11,828 nucleotides of DNA from positions 1 to 11,828 of the forward strand of contig CAZEZY010000075.1 in assembly GCA_964516635.1 (NCBI GenBank). The letters run 5' to 3'. This document shows positions 1 through 6,546 of this stretch, in pieces. Each line of letters starts with the position of its first letter. Position 1 is the stretch's first letter. This DNA is from CAZEZY01 sp964516635 (GTDB taxonomy: Bacteria > Pseudomonadota > Gammaproteobacteria > Burkholderiales > Burkholderiaceae_C). Under the pieces are notes generated by a model. The model had not been told where the DNA came from. It searched no databases and worked only from the letters and a program-made list of their open reading frames with translations. The position numbers and the translations under genes were made by a program.

Positions 1-1496
1 CCCCCAACTCTCAGACTCGTGGTCTGGAGATGAAGAAGGCCATGGACAAGCTGGATCTGCTGGTGGTGGTGGACCCCTATCCCTCGGCCACCGCCGGGAT
101 GGCGGCCATGCCCAGTCAGCCGGGTGACCTCAACCCGAAGCGGGCGGTCTACCTGCTGCCCGCCACCACCCAGTTCGAGACCAGCGGCTCCATCACCGCC
201 TCCAACCGCTCGGTGCAATGGCGTGAAAAGGTGATCGAGCCTCTCTGGGAGAGCCGCACCGACCACATGATCATGTACCAGCTGGCCCAGCGCCTGGGCT
301 TCGACAAAGAGCTGTGCAAGAACTTCAAGATGGTCAAGGGCAAAGGTGGGATGGACGAACCCTCCACCGAAGACATCCTGCGTGAAATCAACAAGTGCGT
401 CTGGACCATCGGCTACACCGGCATCAGCCCGGAGCGCATCCAGGCCCACATGCGCAACATGCACGCCTTCGACATCAAGACGCTCAAGTGCAATGGCAAG
501 GTGGTCGATGCCGTGAATGGCTACGACATGACCGGCGATTACTTCGGTCTGCCCTGGCCCTGTTATGGCACCCCGCAACTCAAGCACCCGGGTTCGCCCA
601 ACCTCTACGACACCTCCAAGCACGTGATGGATGGTGGTGGCAATTTCCGCGCCAACTTCGGCGTCGAGCGCGATGGTGTCAGCCTGCTGGCCGCAGATGG
701 CTCGCACTCCCTGGGTGCCGAGATCACCACCGGCTACCCCATGCTGACCTCCGAACTGCTCAAGAAGCTGGGCTGGTGGGAAGAACTCACCCCCGAGGAG
801 CAGGTGGCTGCCGAGGGCAAGACCTGGACGACCGACCCCACCGGCGCCATGATCCGGGTCTTCATGAAGCACGGTTGCCATCCTTTTGGCAACGCCCGCG
901 CCCGCGCTCTGGTCTGGAACTTCCCGGACGCCGTGCCCCAGCACCGGGAGCCCGTGTACGGCACCCGCCCGGACCTCATCGCCAAGTACCCGACGCACGA
1001 CGACCAGAAAAACCGCTGGCGCATGCCCATCCTGTACAAGACACTGCAGGACAAGAACGTGGCCGACAAGGTCCACGAGAAGTATCCGCTGATCATGACC
1101 TCCGGTCGCCTGGTGGAGTACGAAGGGGGTGGCGAGGAAACCCGTTCCAACCCCTGGCTGGCCGAACTGCAGCAGGAAATGTTTGTGGAAATCAACCCGG
1201 CCACGGCTGCCCAGCGTGGCATTCGCAACGGCGAGCAGGTCTGGGTGTCCACCCCGACAGGTGCACGCCTTCGCGTTCAGGCACTGGTCACGCCACGGGT
1301 GGACGAACACACCGTGTTCCTGCCCTTCCACTTCTCCGGCCGCTGGCAGGGTGCCGACATGCTGAAGAGCTATCCGGAAGGCGCTGCGCCCATCGTTCGC
1401 GGTGAATCCGTGAACACCGCCACCACCTACGGCTACGACATCATCACCATGATGCAGGAAACGAAGACCACCGTTTGCAACGTCGAACGCGCATGA
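1..1496 (+). CDS. fdhA: Formate dehydrogenase catalytic (alpha) subunit, 3' part
   Basis: This is the C-terminal part, 497 residues, of a molybdopterin-dependent formate dehydrogenase. The reading frame is open through the left edge (first whole codon at 3), and the ATG at 30 is internal because family-like sequence (NSQTRGLEM) precedes it. The subunit oxidises formate to CO2 at a Mo- or W-bis-pterin guanine dinucleotide cofactor and hands electrons to FdhB. From about 1083 the protein has the C-terminal molybdopterin dinucleotide-binding domain (YPLIMTSGR, VEINPATA, FLPFHFSGRW). The C-terminus (ESVNTATTYGYD, QETKTT) resembles FdhA of Wolinella/Campylobacter-type FdhABC enzymes, from memory. 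The Tat signal, N-terminal [4Fe-4S] motif and catalytic Cys or Sec lie outside the window, so whether selenocysteine is used cannot be told. fdhB follows after 10 bp. The family call is secure; the metal is unknown. Confidence 0.95.
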   Translation, partial: PNSQTRGLEMKKAMDKLDLLVVVDPYPSATAGMAAMPSQPGDLNPKRAVYLLPATTQFETSGSITASNRSVQWREKVIEPLWESRTDHMIMYQLAQRLGFDKELCKNFKMVKGKGGMDEPSTEDILREINKCVWTIGYTGISPERIQAHMRNMHAFDIKTLKCNGKVVDAVNGYDMTGDYFGLPWPCYGTPQLKHPGSPNLYDTSKHVMDGGGNFRANFGVERDGVSLLAADGSHSLGAEITTGYPMLTSELLKKLGWWEELTPEEQVAAEGKTWTTDPTGAMIRVFMKHGCHPFGNARARALVWNFPDAVPQHREPVYGTRPDLIAKYPTHDDQKNRWRMPILYKTLQDKNVADKVHEKYPLIMTSGRLVEYEGGGEETRSNPWLAELQQEMFVEINPATAAQRGIRNGEQVWVSTPTGARLRVQALVTPRVDEHTVFLPFHFSGRWQGADMLKSYPEGAAPIVRGESVNTATTYGYDIITMMQETKTTVCNVERA

Positions 1497-1500
1497 GGAG
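1495..1500 (+). promoter_or_regulatory. Ribosome binding site of fdhB
   Basis: GAGGAG overlaps the fdhA stop codon (TGA 1494-1496) and lies 6 nt before the fdhB ATG. It fixes the fdhB start and suggests translational coupling of the two subunits. Confidence 0.7.
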
Positions 1501-1506
1501 CAACAA

Positions 1507-2109
1507 ATGGCACGCATGAAATTCATCTGTGATGCAGAGCGCTGCATCGAATGCAACGGCTGTGTGACCGCTTGCAAGAACGAGCACGAAGTGCCCTGGG
1601 GGGTGAACCGCCGCCGGGTGGTGACCCTGAACGACGGGGTGCCCGGCGAAAAGTCGATCTCGGTGGCCTGCATGCATTGTTCCGACGCGCCCTGCATGGC
1701 GGTCTGCCCCGTCAACTGCTTCTATCGCACGGCCGAAGGCGTGGTTCTGCACGACAAGGACGTCTGCATCGGCTGCGGTTACTGCAGCTACGCCTGCCCC
1801 TTCGGTGCACCGCAGTTCCCGGGTCAGGGCACGTTTGGTGTGCGTGGCAAGATGGACAAGTGCACCTTCTGTGCGGGTGGTCCTGAAGCGAGTGGCAGCC
1901 AGGCCGAATTTGTCAAGTACGGGCGCAACCGCTTGGCCGAGGGCAAACTCCCGGCCTGCGCCGAAATGTGCTCCACCAAGGCTCTGCTGGCCGGTGACAG
2001 CGACACCCTGTCCGACATCTTCCGCAACCGCGTGCTGCAGCGTGGCAAGGGCGCCGAAGTCTGGGGCTGGGGCACGGCTTACGGCAGTGCTCAGGGAGCA
2101 CAATCATGA
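1507..2109 (+). CDS. fdhB: Formate dehydrogenase iron-sulfur (beta) subunit
   Basis: A 200-residue ferredoxin-type electron-transfer subunit that carries electrons from the catalytic subunit to the membrane cytochrome b. Sixteen cysteines fall into four [4Fe-4S] ligand sets: C13-C16-C19-C23, C55-C58-C63-C67, C87-C90-C93-C97, and the split set C119-C122 with C151-C155. This is the arrangement of the FdnH/FdhB family. At 200 residues it is much shorter than E. coli FdnH (about 294) and ends after a polar tail (VWGWGTAYGSAQGAQS) with no C-terminal transmembrane helix, so it should be held to the membrane only through FdhC, as in the shorter FdhB type. The start at 1507 has a good GAGGAG site. 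Its stop overlaps the next gene's start by 4 bp (ATGA, 2106-2109). Confidence 0.96.
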   Translation: MARMKFICDAERCIECNGCVTACKNEHEVPWGVNRRRVVTLNDGVPGEKSISVACMHCSDAPCMAVCPVNCFYRTAEGVVLHDKDVCIGCGYCSYACPFGAPQFPGQGTFGVRGKMDKCTFCAGGPEASGSQAEFVKYGRNRLAEGKLPACAEMCSTKALLAGDSDTLSDIFRNRVLQRGKGAEVWGWGTAYGSAQGAQS

Positions 2110-2351
2110 TGCGCGCCCGCACACTCCAGATCGCCGCTGCGGTGGTTGCCGTTTCGGCACTCGCCGCCTGCGGTGACAAACCGCAGGAACTCAATGCCGC
2201 CGGTGTCAAGTCCGACACCCCGGCTTATGAGGGCTCTACCCAGGGTCAGTTTGTTCAGCGTGGCTGGCAGCCAGGCGATCGGGCAAGCTGGGAGCAGCAG
2301 TTGAAGGCCCGCGCTGCTTACGGTCAGAACGAATACACCCGAATTCGCTAA
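2106..2351 (+). CDS. Small predicted lipoprotein encoded within the fdh operon
   Basis: An 81-residue protein of unknown function. The N-terminus has basic residues, a hydrophobic stretch (about residues 8-20) and a textbook lipobox LAAC at 19-22, so lipidation at Cys22 by signal peptidase II is predicted. Residue +2 is Gly rather than Asp, which by the E. coli rule would allow sorting to the outer membrane. The mature part is about 60 residues, polar, with aromatic and basic patches (QRGWQPGDRASWEQQ, AYGQNEYTRIR) and no metal-binding motif. It overlaps fdhB by 4 bp and ends 14 bp before fdhC, so it is almost certainly co-transcribed and translationally coupled. A second ATG at 2109 would shorten it by one residue. 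Because it sits between two subunit genes, I infer a role in assembly or as an accessory subunit on the periplasmic face, without direct evidence. Confidence 0.85.
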   Translation: MMRARTLQIAAAVVAVSALAACGDKPQELNAAGVKSDTPAYEGSTQGQFVQRGWQPGDRASWEQQLKARAAYGQNEYTRIR

Positions 2352-2352
2352 C

Positions 2353-2359
2353 AAGGAGG
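2353..2359 (+). promoter_or_regulatory. Strong ribosome binding site of fdhC
   Basis: AAGGAGG, a near-perfect anti-16S match, lies 6 nt upstream of the ATG at 2366. It is the strongest Shine-Dalgarno in the window and decides the fdhC start, which includes a signal peptide. Confidence 0.85.
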
Positions 2360-2365
2360 TTCATC

Positions 2366-3577
2366 ATGCATTGGCCTCTCATTTCCTGTTCGGGAGCCGG
2401 CCTTCGTGCCTGGGCCGTGGCTGCCTTGATGGCGGTGGGGCTGGGGGTGGCGTCGGCGCAGACCCTCAAGCTGGATCCGGTACCCGAGGGTGCCGGCACA
2501 TCCCAGGAAGCGCCCGCAGGTGGCGGCATCCAGAGCGCAAACATTTTCCAGATTGCGCCCTCGGCGGATACCGACCCGAACTACATGAACCAGTCGAACG
2601 CCGAGCGTCGCGAGGTTCAGCCGGGCAACAACGCGCCCGCCTGGCGGCAGGTGGGACAAGGGGTCACCGGCGTCACCAACTTCCCATACCCCGAGTATGG
2701 CAATCTGATCCAGCCGTTCGTGCAGTACCCGGGCGCCACGCTCACCAATGCCGGTGAAGCCTGGCGTCAGGTCCGCAACAACATCATCATTCCCTACGGT
2801 GGATCCCTGCTGATCATCGTGGCGGTGGCGATTGCGTTGTTCTACTTCGGCAAGGGCACGATCAAGCTGCACGGTCAGGAAACGGGGCGCAAGATCGAGC
2901 GTTTCACCGCCTTTGAACGGGCCGCCCACTGGACCAATGCCTTTGCCTTCGTGGGTCTGGCGGTATCTGGCATCATCATGGCGTTCGGGCAGTTCTTCCT
3001 GCTTCCGATCATGGGCAGCACGCTGTTTGGCTGGCTGGCCTATGCCATGAAGAACCTGCACAACTTTGTGGGCCCGCTGTTTGCCGTGTCGCTGGTGATC
3101 GTTTTCTTCACCTTTGCCCGTGACAACCTGCCCAGCAAGGAAGACATTGCCTGGATGCTAAAAGGTGGGGGTCTGCTCAGTGGTCATGAAGTGCCATCGC
3201 ACCGCTTCAACGCGGGTGAGAAGCTCATCTTCTGGGCAGGCGTCTTCTTCCTGGGCTTCATCGTGGTCGCATCGGGTCTGGTGCTCGACAAACTCATTCC
3301 CGGACTCGCCTACCTGCGTGCCGACATGCAGATCGCTCACATGATCCATGCTTCCGCCGCGGTCTTCATGATGGTCATGTTCATGGGTCACATCTACATG
3401 GGTACACTGGGCATGCAAGGCGCTCTGAACGCCATGAAGACCGGTTACGTAGACGAAACATGGGCCAAGGAACACCACGAGCTCTGGTACGACGACATCA
3501 AGGCGGGCAAGATCCCGGCCGAGCGCAGTGTGCGCCCGTCGGGCAAGCCCGGTGTGGCGGCTGCCAAAGCGGCCTGA
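2366..3577 (+). CDS. fdhC: Formate dehydrogenase cytochrome b (gamma) subunit with exported N-terminal extension
   Basis: A 403-residue membrane subunit that anchors the enzyme and passes electrons from FdhB through two b haems to quinone. Residues 1-31 look like a signal peptide (cleavage expected after ASA, 29-31), followed by about 110 residues of polar, proline- and asparagine-rich sequence that should be periplasmic. Hydrophobic segments lie near 145-162, 191-213, 232-250, 285-307 and 326-345. Likely haem-ligand histidines are H188 (ERAAHW), H232 (LHNF), H328 and H342; the 14-residue spacing of the last pair matches His155/His169 of E. coli FdnI. It is nearly twice the length of FdnI (about 217), the excess being the N-terminal extension and first helix. 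Such long gamma subunits are known in proteobacteria. The gene symbol follows the FdhABC convention; fdoI/fdnI naming is also used. Confidence 0.93.
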   Translation: MHWPLISCSGAGLRAWAVAALMAVGLGVASAQTLKLDPVPEGAGTSQEAPAGGGIQSANIFQIAPSADTDPNYMNQSNAERREVQPGNNAPAWRQVGQGVTGVTNFPYPEYGNLIQPFVQYPGATLTNAGEAWRQVRNNIIIPYGGSLLIIVAVAIALFYFGKGTIKLHGQETGRKIERFTAFERAAHWTNAFAFVGLAVSGIIMAFGQFFLLPIMGSTLFGWLAYAMKNLHNFVGPLFAVSLVIVFFTFARDNLPSKEDIAWMLKGGGLLSGHEVPSHRFNAGEKLIFWAGVFFLGFIVVASGLVLDKLIPGLAYLRADMQIAHMIHASAAVFMMVMFMGHIYMGTLGMQGALNAMKTGYVDETWAKEHHELWYDDIKAGKIPAERSVRPSGKPGVAAAKAA

Positions 3578-3593
3578 TTCGCCTGTGCGGCAC

Positions 3594-3598
3594 GGGAG
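3594..3598 (+). promoter_or_regulatory. Ribosome binding site of fdhD
   Basis: GGGAG lies 6 nt before the ATG at 3605 and supports that start. The 27-bp gap after fdhC contains no visible hairpin, consistent with continued transcription from the fdh operon. Confidence 0.6.
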
Positions 3599-3604
3599 AC
3601 GGGG

Positions 3605-4492
3605 ATGCTGTTGACTGAACCCCAGCAATCGGCTTTTCGTCCTCCCTTGCCGCGATTGTCGGCTGCACGGGTGCCGCTGACGCGCGAGGTCCGTGTGGTC
3701 AATGAGTTCGGCGAGGTGCGGGAGATTGCCATCCCGGCCGAGCGGGATCTGACCGTTTACGTCGACAAGCGTGAACTGGTCACCCTCATGACGCTCGGTG
3801 GTCATCCCGAGTGGCTCGTGCTGGGTTATCTGCGCAACCAGCGTCTGGTCGATTCGGTCCACGACATCGAATCCATCACGGTGGATTGGGAGGTCGGTGC
3901 CGCCGCCGTCAAGACCCGTCGTGGGGTCGACCACATCGAAGAGCGCACCGCCAAGCGGGTGGTGACCACGGGTTGTGGCCAGGGCAGCGTTTTCGGTGGC
4001 ATCCTGGACGAACTGGAGCGGATCCGTCTGTCGCCCACCGCGCAGCTTCGTCAATCCGACCTGTACCAGATCGTCAAGGCCATCCGGGAACAGGATTCCA
4101 CCTACAAATCGGCCGGTTCGGTGCACGGTTGTGCCCTGTTTCGGGGTTCGGAGATGCTCATCTTCGTGGAAGACGTGGGCCGTCACAATGCCGTCGACAC
4201 GATTGCCGGCTGGATGTGGCTGCAGAACCCGGCCGAGATGGAAGGGTCTGACAAGACCTTCTACACCACCGGTCGACTGACGAGCGAGATGGTCATCAAG
4301 TCGGCCCAGATGGGCGTGCCGGTGGTGGTCTCGCGCAGCGGCACCACCCAGATGGGTCTGGAAGTGGCGGAGCGCGTGGGCTTGTGCACCATCGGACGGG
4401 CCACCAACCAGCGCTTCCTGTGTTTCTCCCATCCGCAGCGTCTGCTGCGAGACGTCGAGCCGGCTCGGTCGCTCTACACCAGTTCCATGTAA
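3605..4492 (+). CDS. fdhD: Formate dehydrogenase accessory sulfurtransferase FdhD
   Basis: A 295-residue cytoplasmic protein of the FdhD family, which passes sulfur from a cysteine desulfurase to the Mo-bisPGD cofactor and is needed for formate dehydrogenase activity. Family signatures are EDVGRHNAVDTIAGW (189-203), TGRLTSEMVIKSAQMGVPVVVSRSG (from 222) and the C-terminal GLCTIGRATNQRFLCF. Two features differ from the usual family pattern. The catalytic CxxC site (Cys121/Cys124 in E. coli) reads CGQG at 124-127, so only the first cysteine is present. The usual TGGxHxAAL region reads GSVHGCALF (171-179), placing another cysteine, C176, nearby. Its position directly behind fdhC fits maturation of this enzyme. 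The 3' end overlaps the convergent glutamine synthetase-like gene by 19 bp. Confidence 0.92.
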   Translation: MLLTEPQQSAFRPPLPRLSAARVPLTREVRVVNEFGEVREIAIPAERDLTVYVDKRELVTLMTLGGHPEWLVLGYLRNQRLVDSVHDIESITVDWEVGAAAVKTRRGVDHIEERTAKRVVTTGCGQGSVFGGILDELERIRLSPTAQLRQSDLYQIVKAIREQDSTYKSAGSVHGCALFRGSEMLIFVEDVGRHNAVDTIAGWMWLQNPAEMEGSDKTFYTTGRLTSEMVIKSAQMGVPVVVSRSGTTQMGLEVAERVGLCTIGRATNQRFLCFSHPQRLLRDVEPARSLYTSSM

Positions 4493-5805
4493 CGAACCCG
4501 TTCCCAGTCGGTGACCGCCTGCTGGAAGCGTTGCACTTCCCATTGGCGGGTTTGAACGAAGTGCTCGACGAATCCTTCACCCAGCAGTTCTCTGGCCAGT
4601 GTTGAGCCGGCCATGTTCCGGGTGGCTTCCTCTAGGCTGCTGGGGAGCGGTGGTCCATCCCCTTGCGCGTCGAGTTCGAGCCGGTGCCGGATGCCATACA
4701 GACCCGAAGCAACGGCCGCCGCGATGGCCAGGTAAGGATTGGCGTCTGCGCCAGGCACACGGGTTTCGAGGCGTTGTGATCGCGAACTGCCCGGGATCAC
4801 CCGCAAGGCCACGTGCCGGCTGTCCACCCCCCAGCCGGCATTCACGGGCGCGAGCATGCCTGCGGTCAGTCGCTTGTAGCTGTTCACGAATGGGGCATAG
4901 ACCGCAAAAAGGTGGGGCAGGGCATGCAATTGACCGGCGATGTAGTGTTTCATCGTCTGGCTCATGCCATGAGGGGCATCGGGTTCGTGAAACCGGTTGT
5001 GCCCGTTTTCCCAGACGCTCTGGTGCAGATGCTGTCCACAGCCGGCGTATTGCGTGGACCATTTGGCCATGAAGGTGTTGAGCAGGCCATGGCGTCGGCC
5101 GATTTCCCGGCAGGCCTGCTTGAACAGCACCGCCCGGTCGGCACTTTCCAGGGCGGGGCCGTGTCTCAGCGCTGCCTCCAGGTTGCCTGGGCCCGCTTCG
5201 GTGTGCAGGGTTTCGATCGGGACATCGGCCTCGGGCAGCCAGCGAAAGAGGTCGTTGACAAAGCCGGCCACGGCATCGATGCGGAATGGGGAATAGTTGG
5301 TCACGGACTGGGTCGCGGGTTCCAGTGACTGAAAACCCTTGGTTCGCACAGTTCGTTCGTCCTCCCGGAACACAAACCACTCCAGTTCGACGCCCACCTG
5401 CACGTCCAGATTCATCGCCGAGGCCTCAGCCAGCACGCGCCTGAGGACCTGTCGCGGGCACATCGGCAGGGGCGTGCCATCGGGCATGAGGTGCTCGCCC
5501 AGTACCACCCATCGCTGTTCGTCCCAGGGGAGTTGCCGCGCGGTGGCGGGGTCCAGCCGCAGGCCCACCTCACCGAGCGCCGTCCCCAGGCCGGCAAAGG
5601 TCACGGTGTGGGTGTAGAGGTCGTCGGCAATGTCCCAGCCAAAGGCGGCGCTCGCGATGGTCCCGCCGCTGTCCAGCAACTCGGCCATCTTCTCGCCCGA
5701 ATGGGATTTCCCCCGGCACACCCCGTCGATGTCGGTGATGAAAAAGCGGGCGTGGCTGGATGCTCGCCATTGCTGTTCCAGAAATGCGATCGAGTGACGG
5801 GGCAT
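4474..5805 (-). CDS. Glutamine synthetase family protein, probable gamma-glutamyl-amine ligase
   Basis: A 443-residue GS-I fold enzyme. Members use ATP to activate the gamma-carboxylate of glutamate and join it to ammonia or an amine. Visible active-site pieces: paired metal-binding glutamates E140/E142 (VELEWF), E203 and E210 in TEAGPGNLE, HxH at 259-261 (CGQHLHQSVW), NSYKRL (308-313), DSRHVALRV (328-336) and RLETRVPGADANPYLA (345-360). The flap, which in true GS reads about PGYEAP and holds the ammonia-side glutamate (Glu327 of Salmonella GS), reads AGMLAP here. The adenylylation tyrosine motif NLYDLPPE is also missing. Both point away from housekeeping GS toward amine substrates such as polyamines, but no polyamine gene is nearby, so the substrate is unknown. 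The ATG at 5805 has AGGA 9 nt upstream; a longer open frame runs upstream antisense to upp and is not credible. Confidence 0.88.
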   Translation of the reverse strand: MPRHSIAFLEQQWRASSHARFFITDIDGVCRGKSHSGEKMAELLDSGGTIASAAFGWDIADDLYTHTVTFAGLGTALGEVGLRLDPATARQLPWDEQRWVVLGEHLMPDGTPLPMCPRQVLRRVLAEASAMNLDVQVGVELEWFVFREDERTVRTKGFQSLEPATQSVTNYSPFRIDAVAGFVNDLFRWLPEADVPIETLHTEAGPGNLEAALRHGPALESADRAVLFKQACREIGRRHGLLNTFMAKWSTQYAGCGQHLHQSVWENGHNRFHEPDAPHGMSQTMKHYIAGQLHALPHLFAVYAPFVNSYKRLTAGMLAPVNAGWGVDSRHVALRVIPGSSRSQRLETRVPGADANPYLAIAAAVASGLYGIRHRLELDAQGDGPPLPSSLEEATRNMAGSTLARELLGEGFVEHFVQTRQWEVQRFQQAVTDWERVRYMELV

Positions 5806-5856
5806 GGGCAAGGGTCCTGAACGGAATGGGGGAGGTACGCACAGCGCGAACACCGT

Positions 5857-5862
5857 TAGCAT
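5857..5862 (+). promoter_or_regulatory. Candidate -10 of upp, leaderless position
   Basis: TAGCAT occupies exactly -12 to -7 relative to the upp ATG at 5869, so a start about 7 nt after the hexamer falls on the A of the start codon. No Shine-Dalgarno lies within 20 nt of the ATG. No clear -35 is seen at 16-18 bp spacing. Confidence 0.4.
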
Positions 5863-5863
5863 A
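5858..5863 (-). promoter_or_regulatory. Candidate -10 of the glutamine synthetase-like gene
   Basis: On the minus strand these bases read TATGCT (TANNNT). Transcription would start near 5851, giving a leader of about 46 nt containing the AGGA site at 5815-5818. The hexamer overlaps the upp -10 on the other strand by five bases. No convincing -35 was found. Confidence 0.3.
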
Positions 5864-5868
5864 CGCGC

Positions 5869-6501
5869 ATGAACGCACAAGTCCACCTGATCGAACATCC
5901 GCTGGTTCAGCACAAGCTCACCCTGATGCGCCGCCAGGAGACCAGCACCCAGCAGTTTCGACAACTGATTCACGAACTCAGCGTGCTGCTGGCCTACGAG
6001 GTCACCCGCGACATGCCCATGCAGGCGATGGAAATCGAAACCCCGCTGGAGCGGACCACCGGCCGCGTGATCGATGGCAAGAAGATCGTGCTGGCGTCCA
6101 TTCTGCGGGCTGGCAACGGTTTCCTCGATGGCATGCTGCAAGTCCTGCCCAGCGCCCGCGTGGGCCACATCGGCCTGTACCGGGACCCTGATACGCTGCA
6201 GGCGGTGGAGTACTACTTCAAGATGCCGTCCGGCATGGAGGAGCGCGATGTGATCGTGCTCGACCCGATGCTGGCCACCGGCCATTCTGCGGTGGCTGCG
6301 GTGAACCGGCTCAAGGCCTGCAAGCCCCGCTCCCTGCGGTTCGTGTGCCTGGTCACCTGCCCGGAAGGCTTGGCCACCTTTCACCGGCACCACCCTGACG
6401 TGCCCATCTACACGCCCGCGGTGGACCGTGGCCTGAATGAACACGGCTACATCGTTCCGGGCCTCGGCGATGCCGGCGACCGGATCTTCGGGACCCGATA
6501 A
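5869..6501 (+). CDS. upp: Uracil phosphoribosyltransferase
   Basis: A 210-residue cytoplasmic enzyme that converts uracil and PRPP to UMP plus pyrophosphate (pyrimidine salvage). The length is close to the 208 residues of E. coli Upp. The type I phosphoribosyltransferase PRPP loop is VIVLDPMLATGHSA (128-141). The first conserved segment ILRAGNGFLDGM (78-89) and the C-terminal uracil-binding segment GYIVPGLGDAGDRIFGT (193-209) are both intact. The gene is divergent from the glutamine synthetase-like gene across a 63-bp gap. The start at 5869 is chosen because the family N-terminus (VHLIEHPLVQHKLT) begins within five residues of it, although there is no ribosome binding site, consistent with a leaderless transcript. 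Confidence 0.97.
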   Translation: MNAQVHLIEHPLVQHKLTLMRRQETSTQQFRQLIHELSVLLAYEVTRDMPMQAMEIETPLERTTGRVIDGKKIVLASILRAGNGFLDGMLQVLPSARVGHIGLYRDPDTLQAVEYYFKMPSGMEERDVIVLDPMLATGHSAVAAVNRLKACKPRSLRFVCLVTCPEGLATFHRHHPDVPIYTPAVDRGLNEHGYIVPGLGDAGDRIFGTR

Positions 6502-6534
6502 AGGCGGCTCGCGGCACGGAATCGGGGTTTGCGC

Positions 6535-6540
6535 TAACCT
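6535..6540 (+). promoter_or_regulatory. Candidate -10 of the FtsX-like permease gene, leaderless position
   Basis: TAACCT lies at -12 to -7 of the ATG at 6547, the same geometry as upstream of upp, and again no Shine-Dalgarno is present. It suggests that the permease gene has its own promoter in the 45-bp gap after upp. The -35 region is not recognisable. Confidence 0.4.
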
Positions 6541-6546
6541 TGGCGC

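Noticed and set aside
395..1405. Long + strand frame overlapping fdhA.
   Set aside because: It is an out-of-frame shadow with Arg/His/Pro-rich composition; the fdhA frame carries the recognisable formate dehydrogenase sequence.
3158..4543. A 461-codon minus-strand frame opposite fdhC and fdhD.
   Set aside because: It is a shadow of two well-supported genes, with no motif and a His/Gly-rich composition.
5806..6444. The minus-strand reading frame of the GS-like gene stays open well upstream, antisense to most of upp.
   Set aside because: The GS-family N-terminus begins at the ATG at 5805; the upstream part is antisense to upp, has no family resemblance and reflects high G+C with few stop codons.
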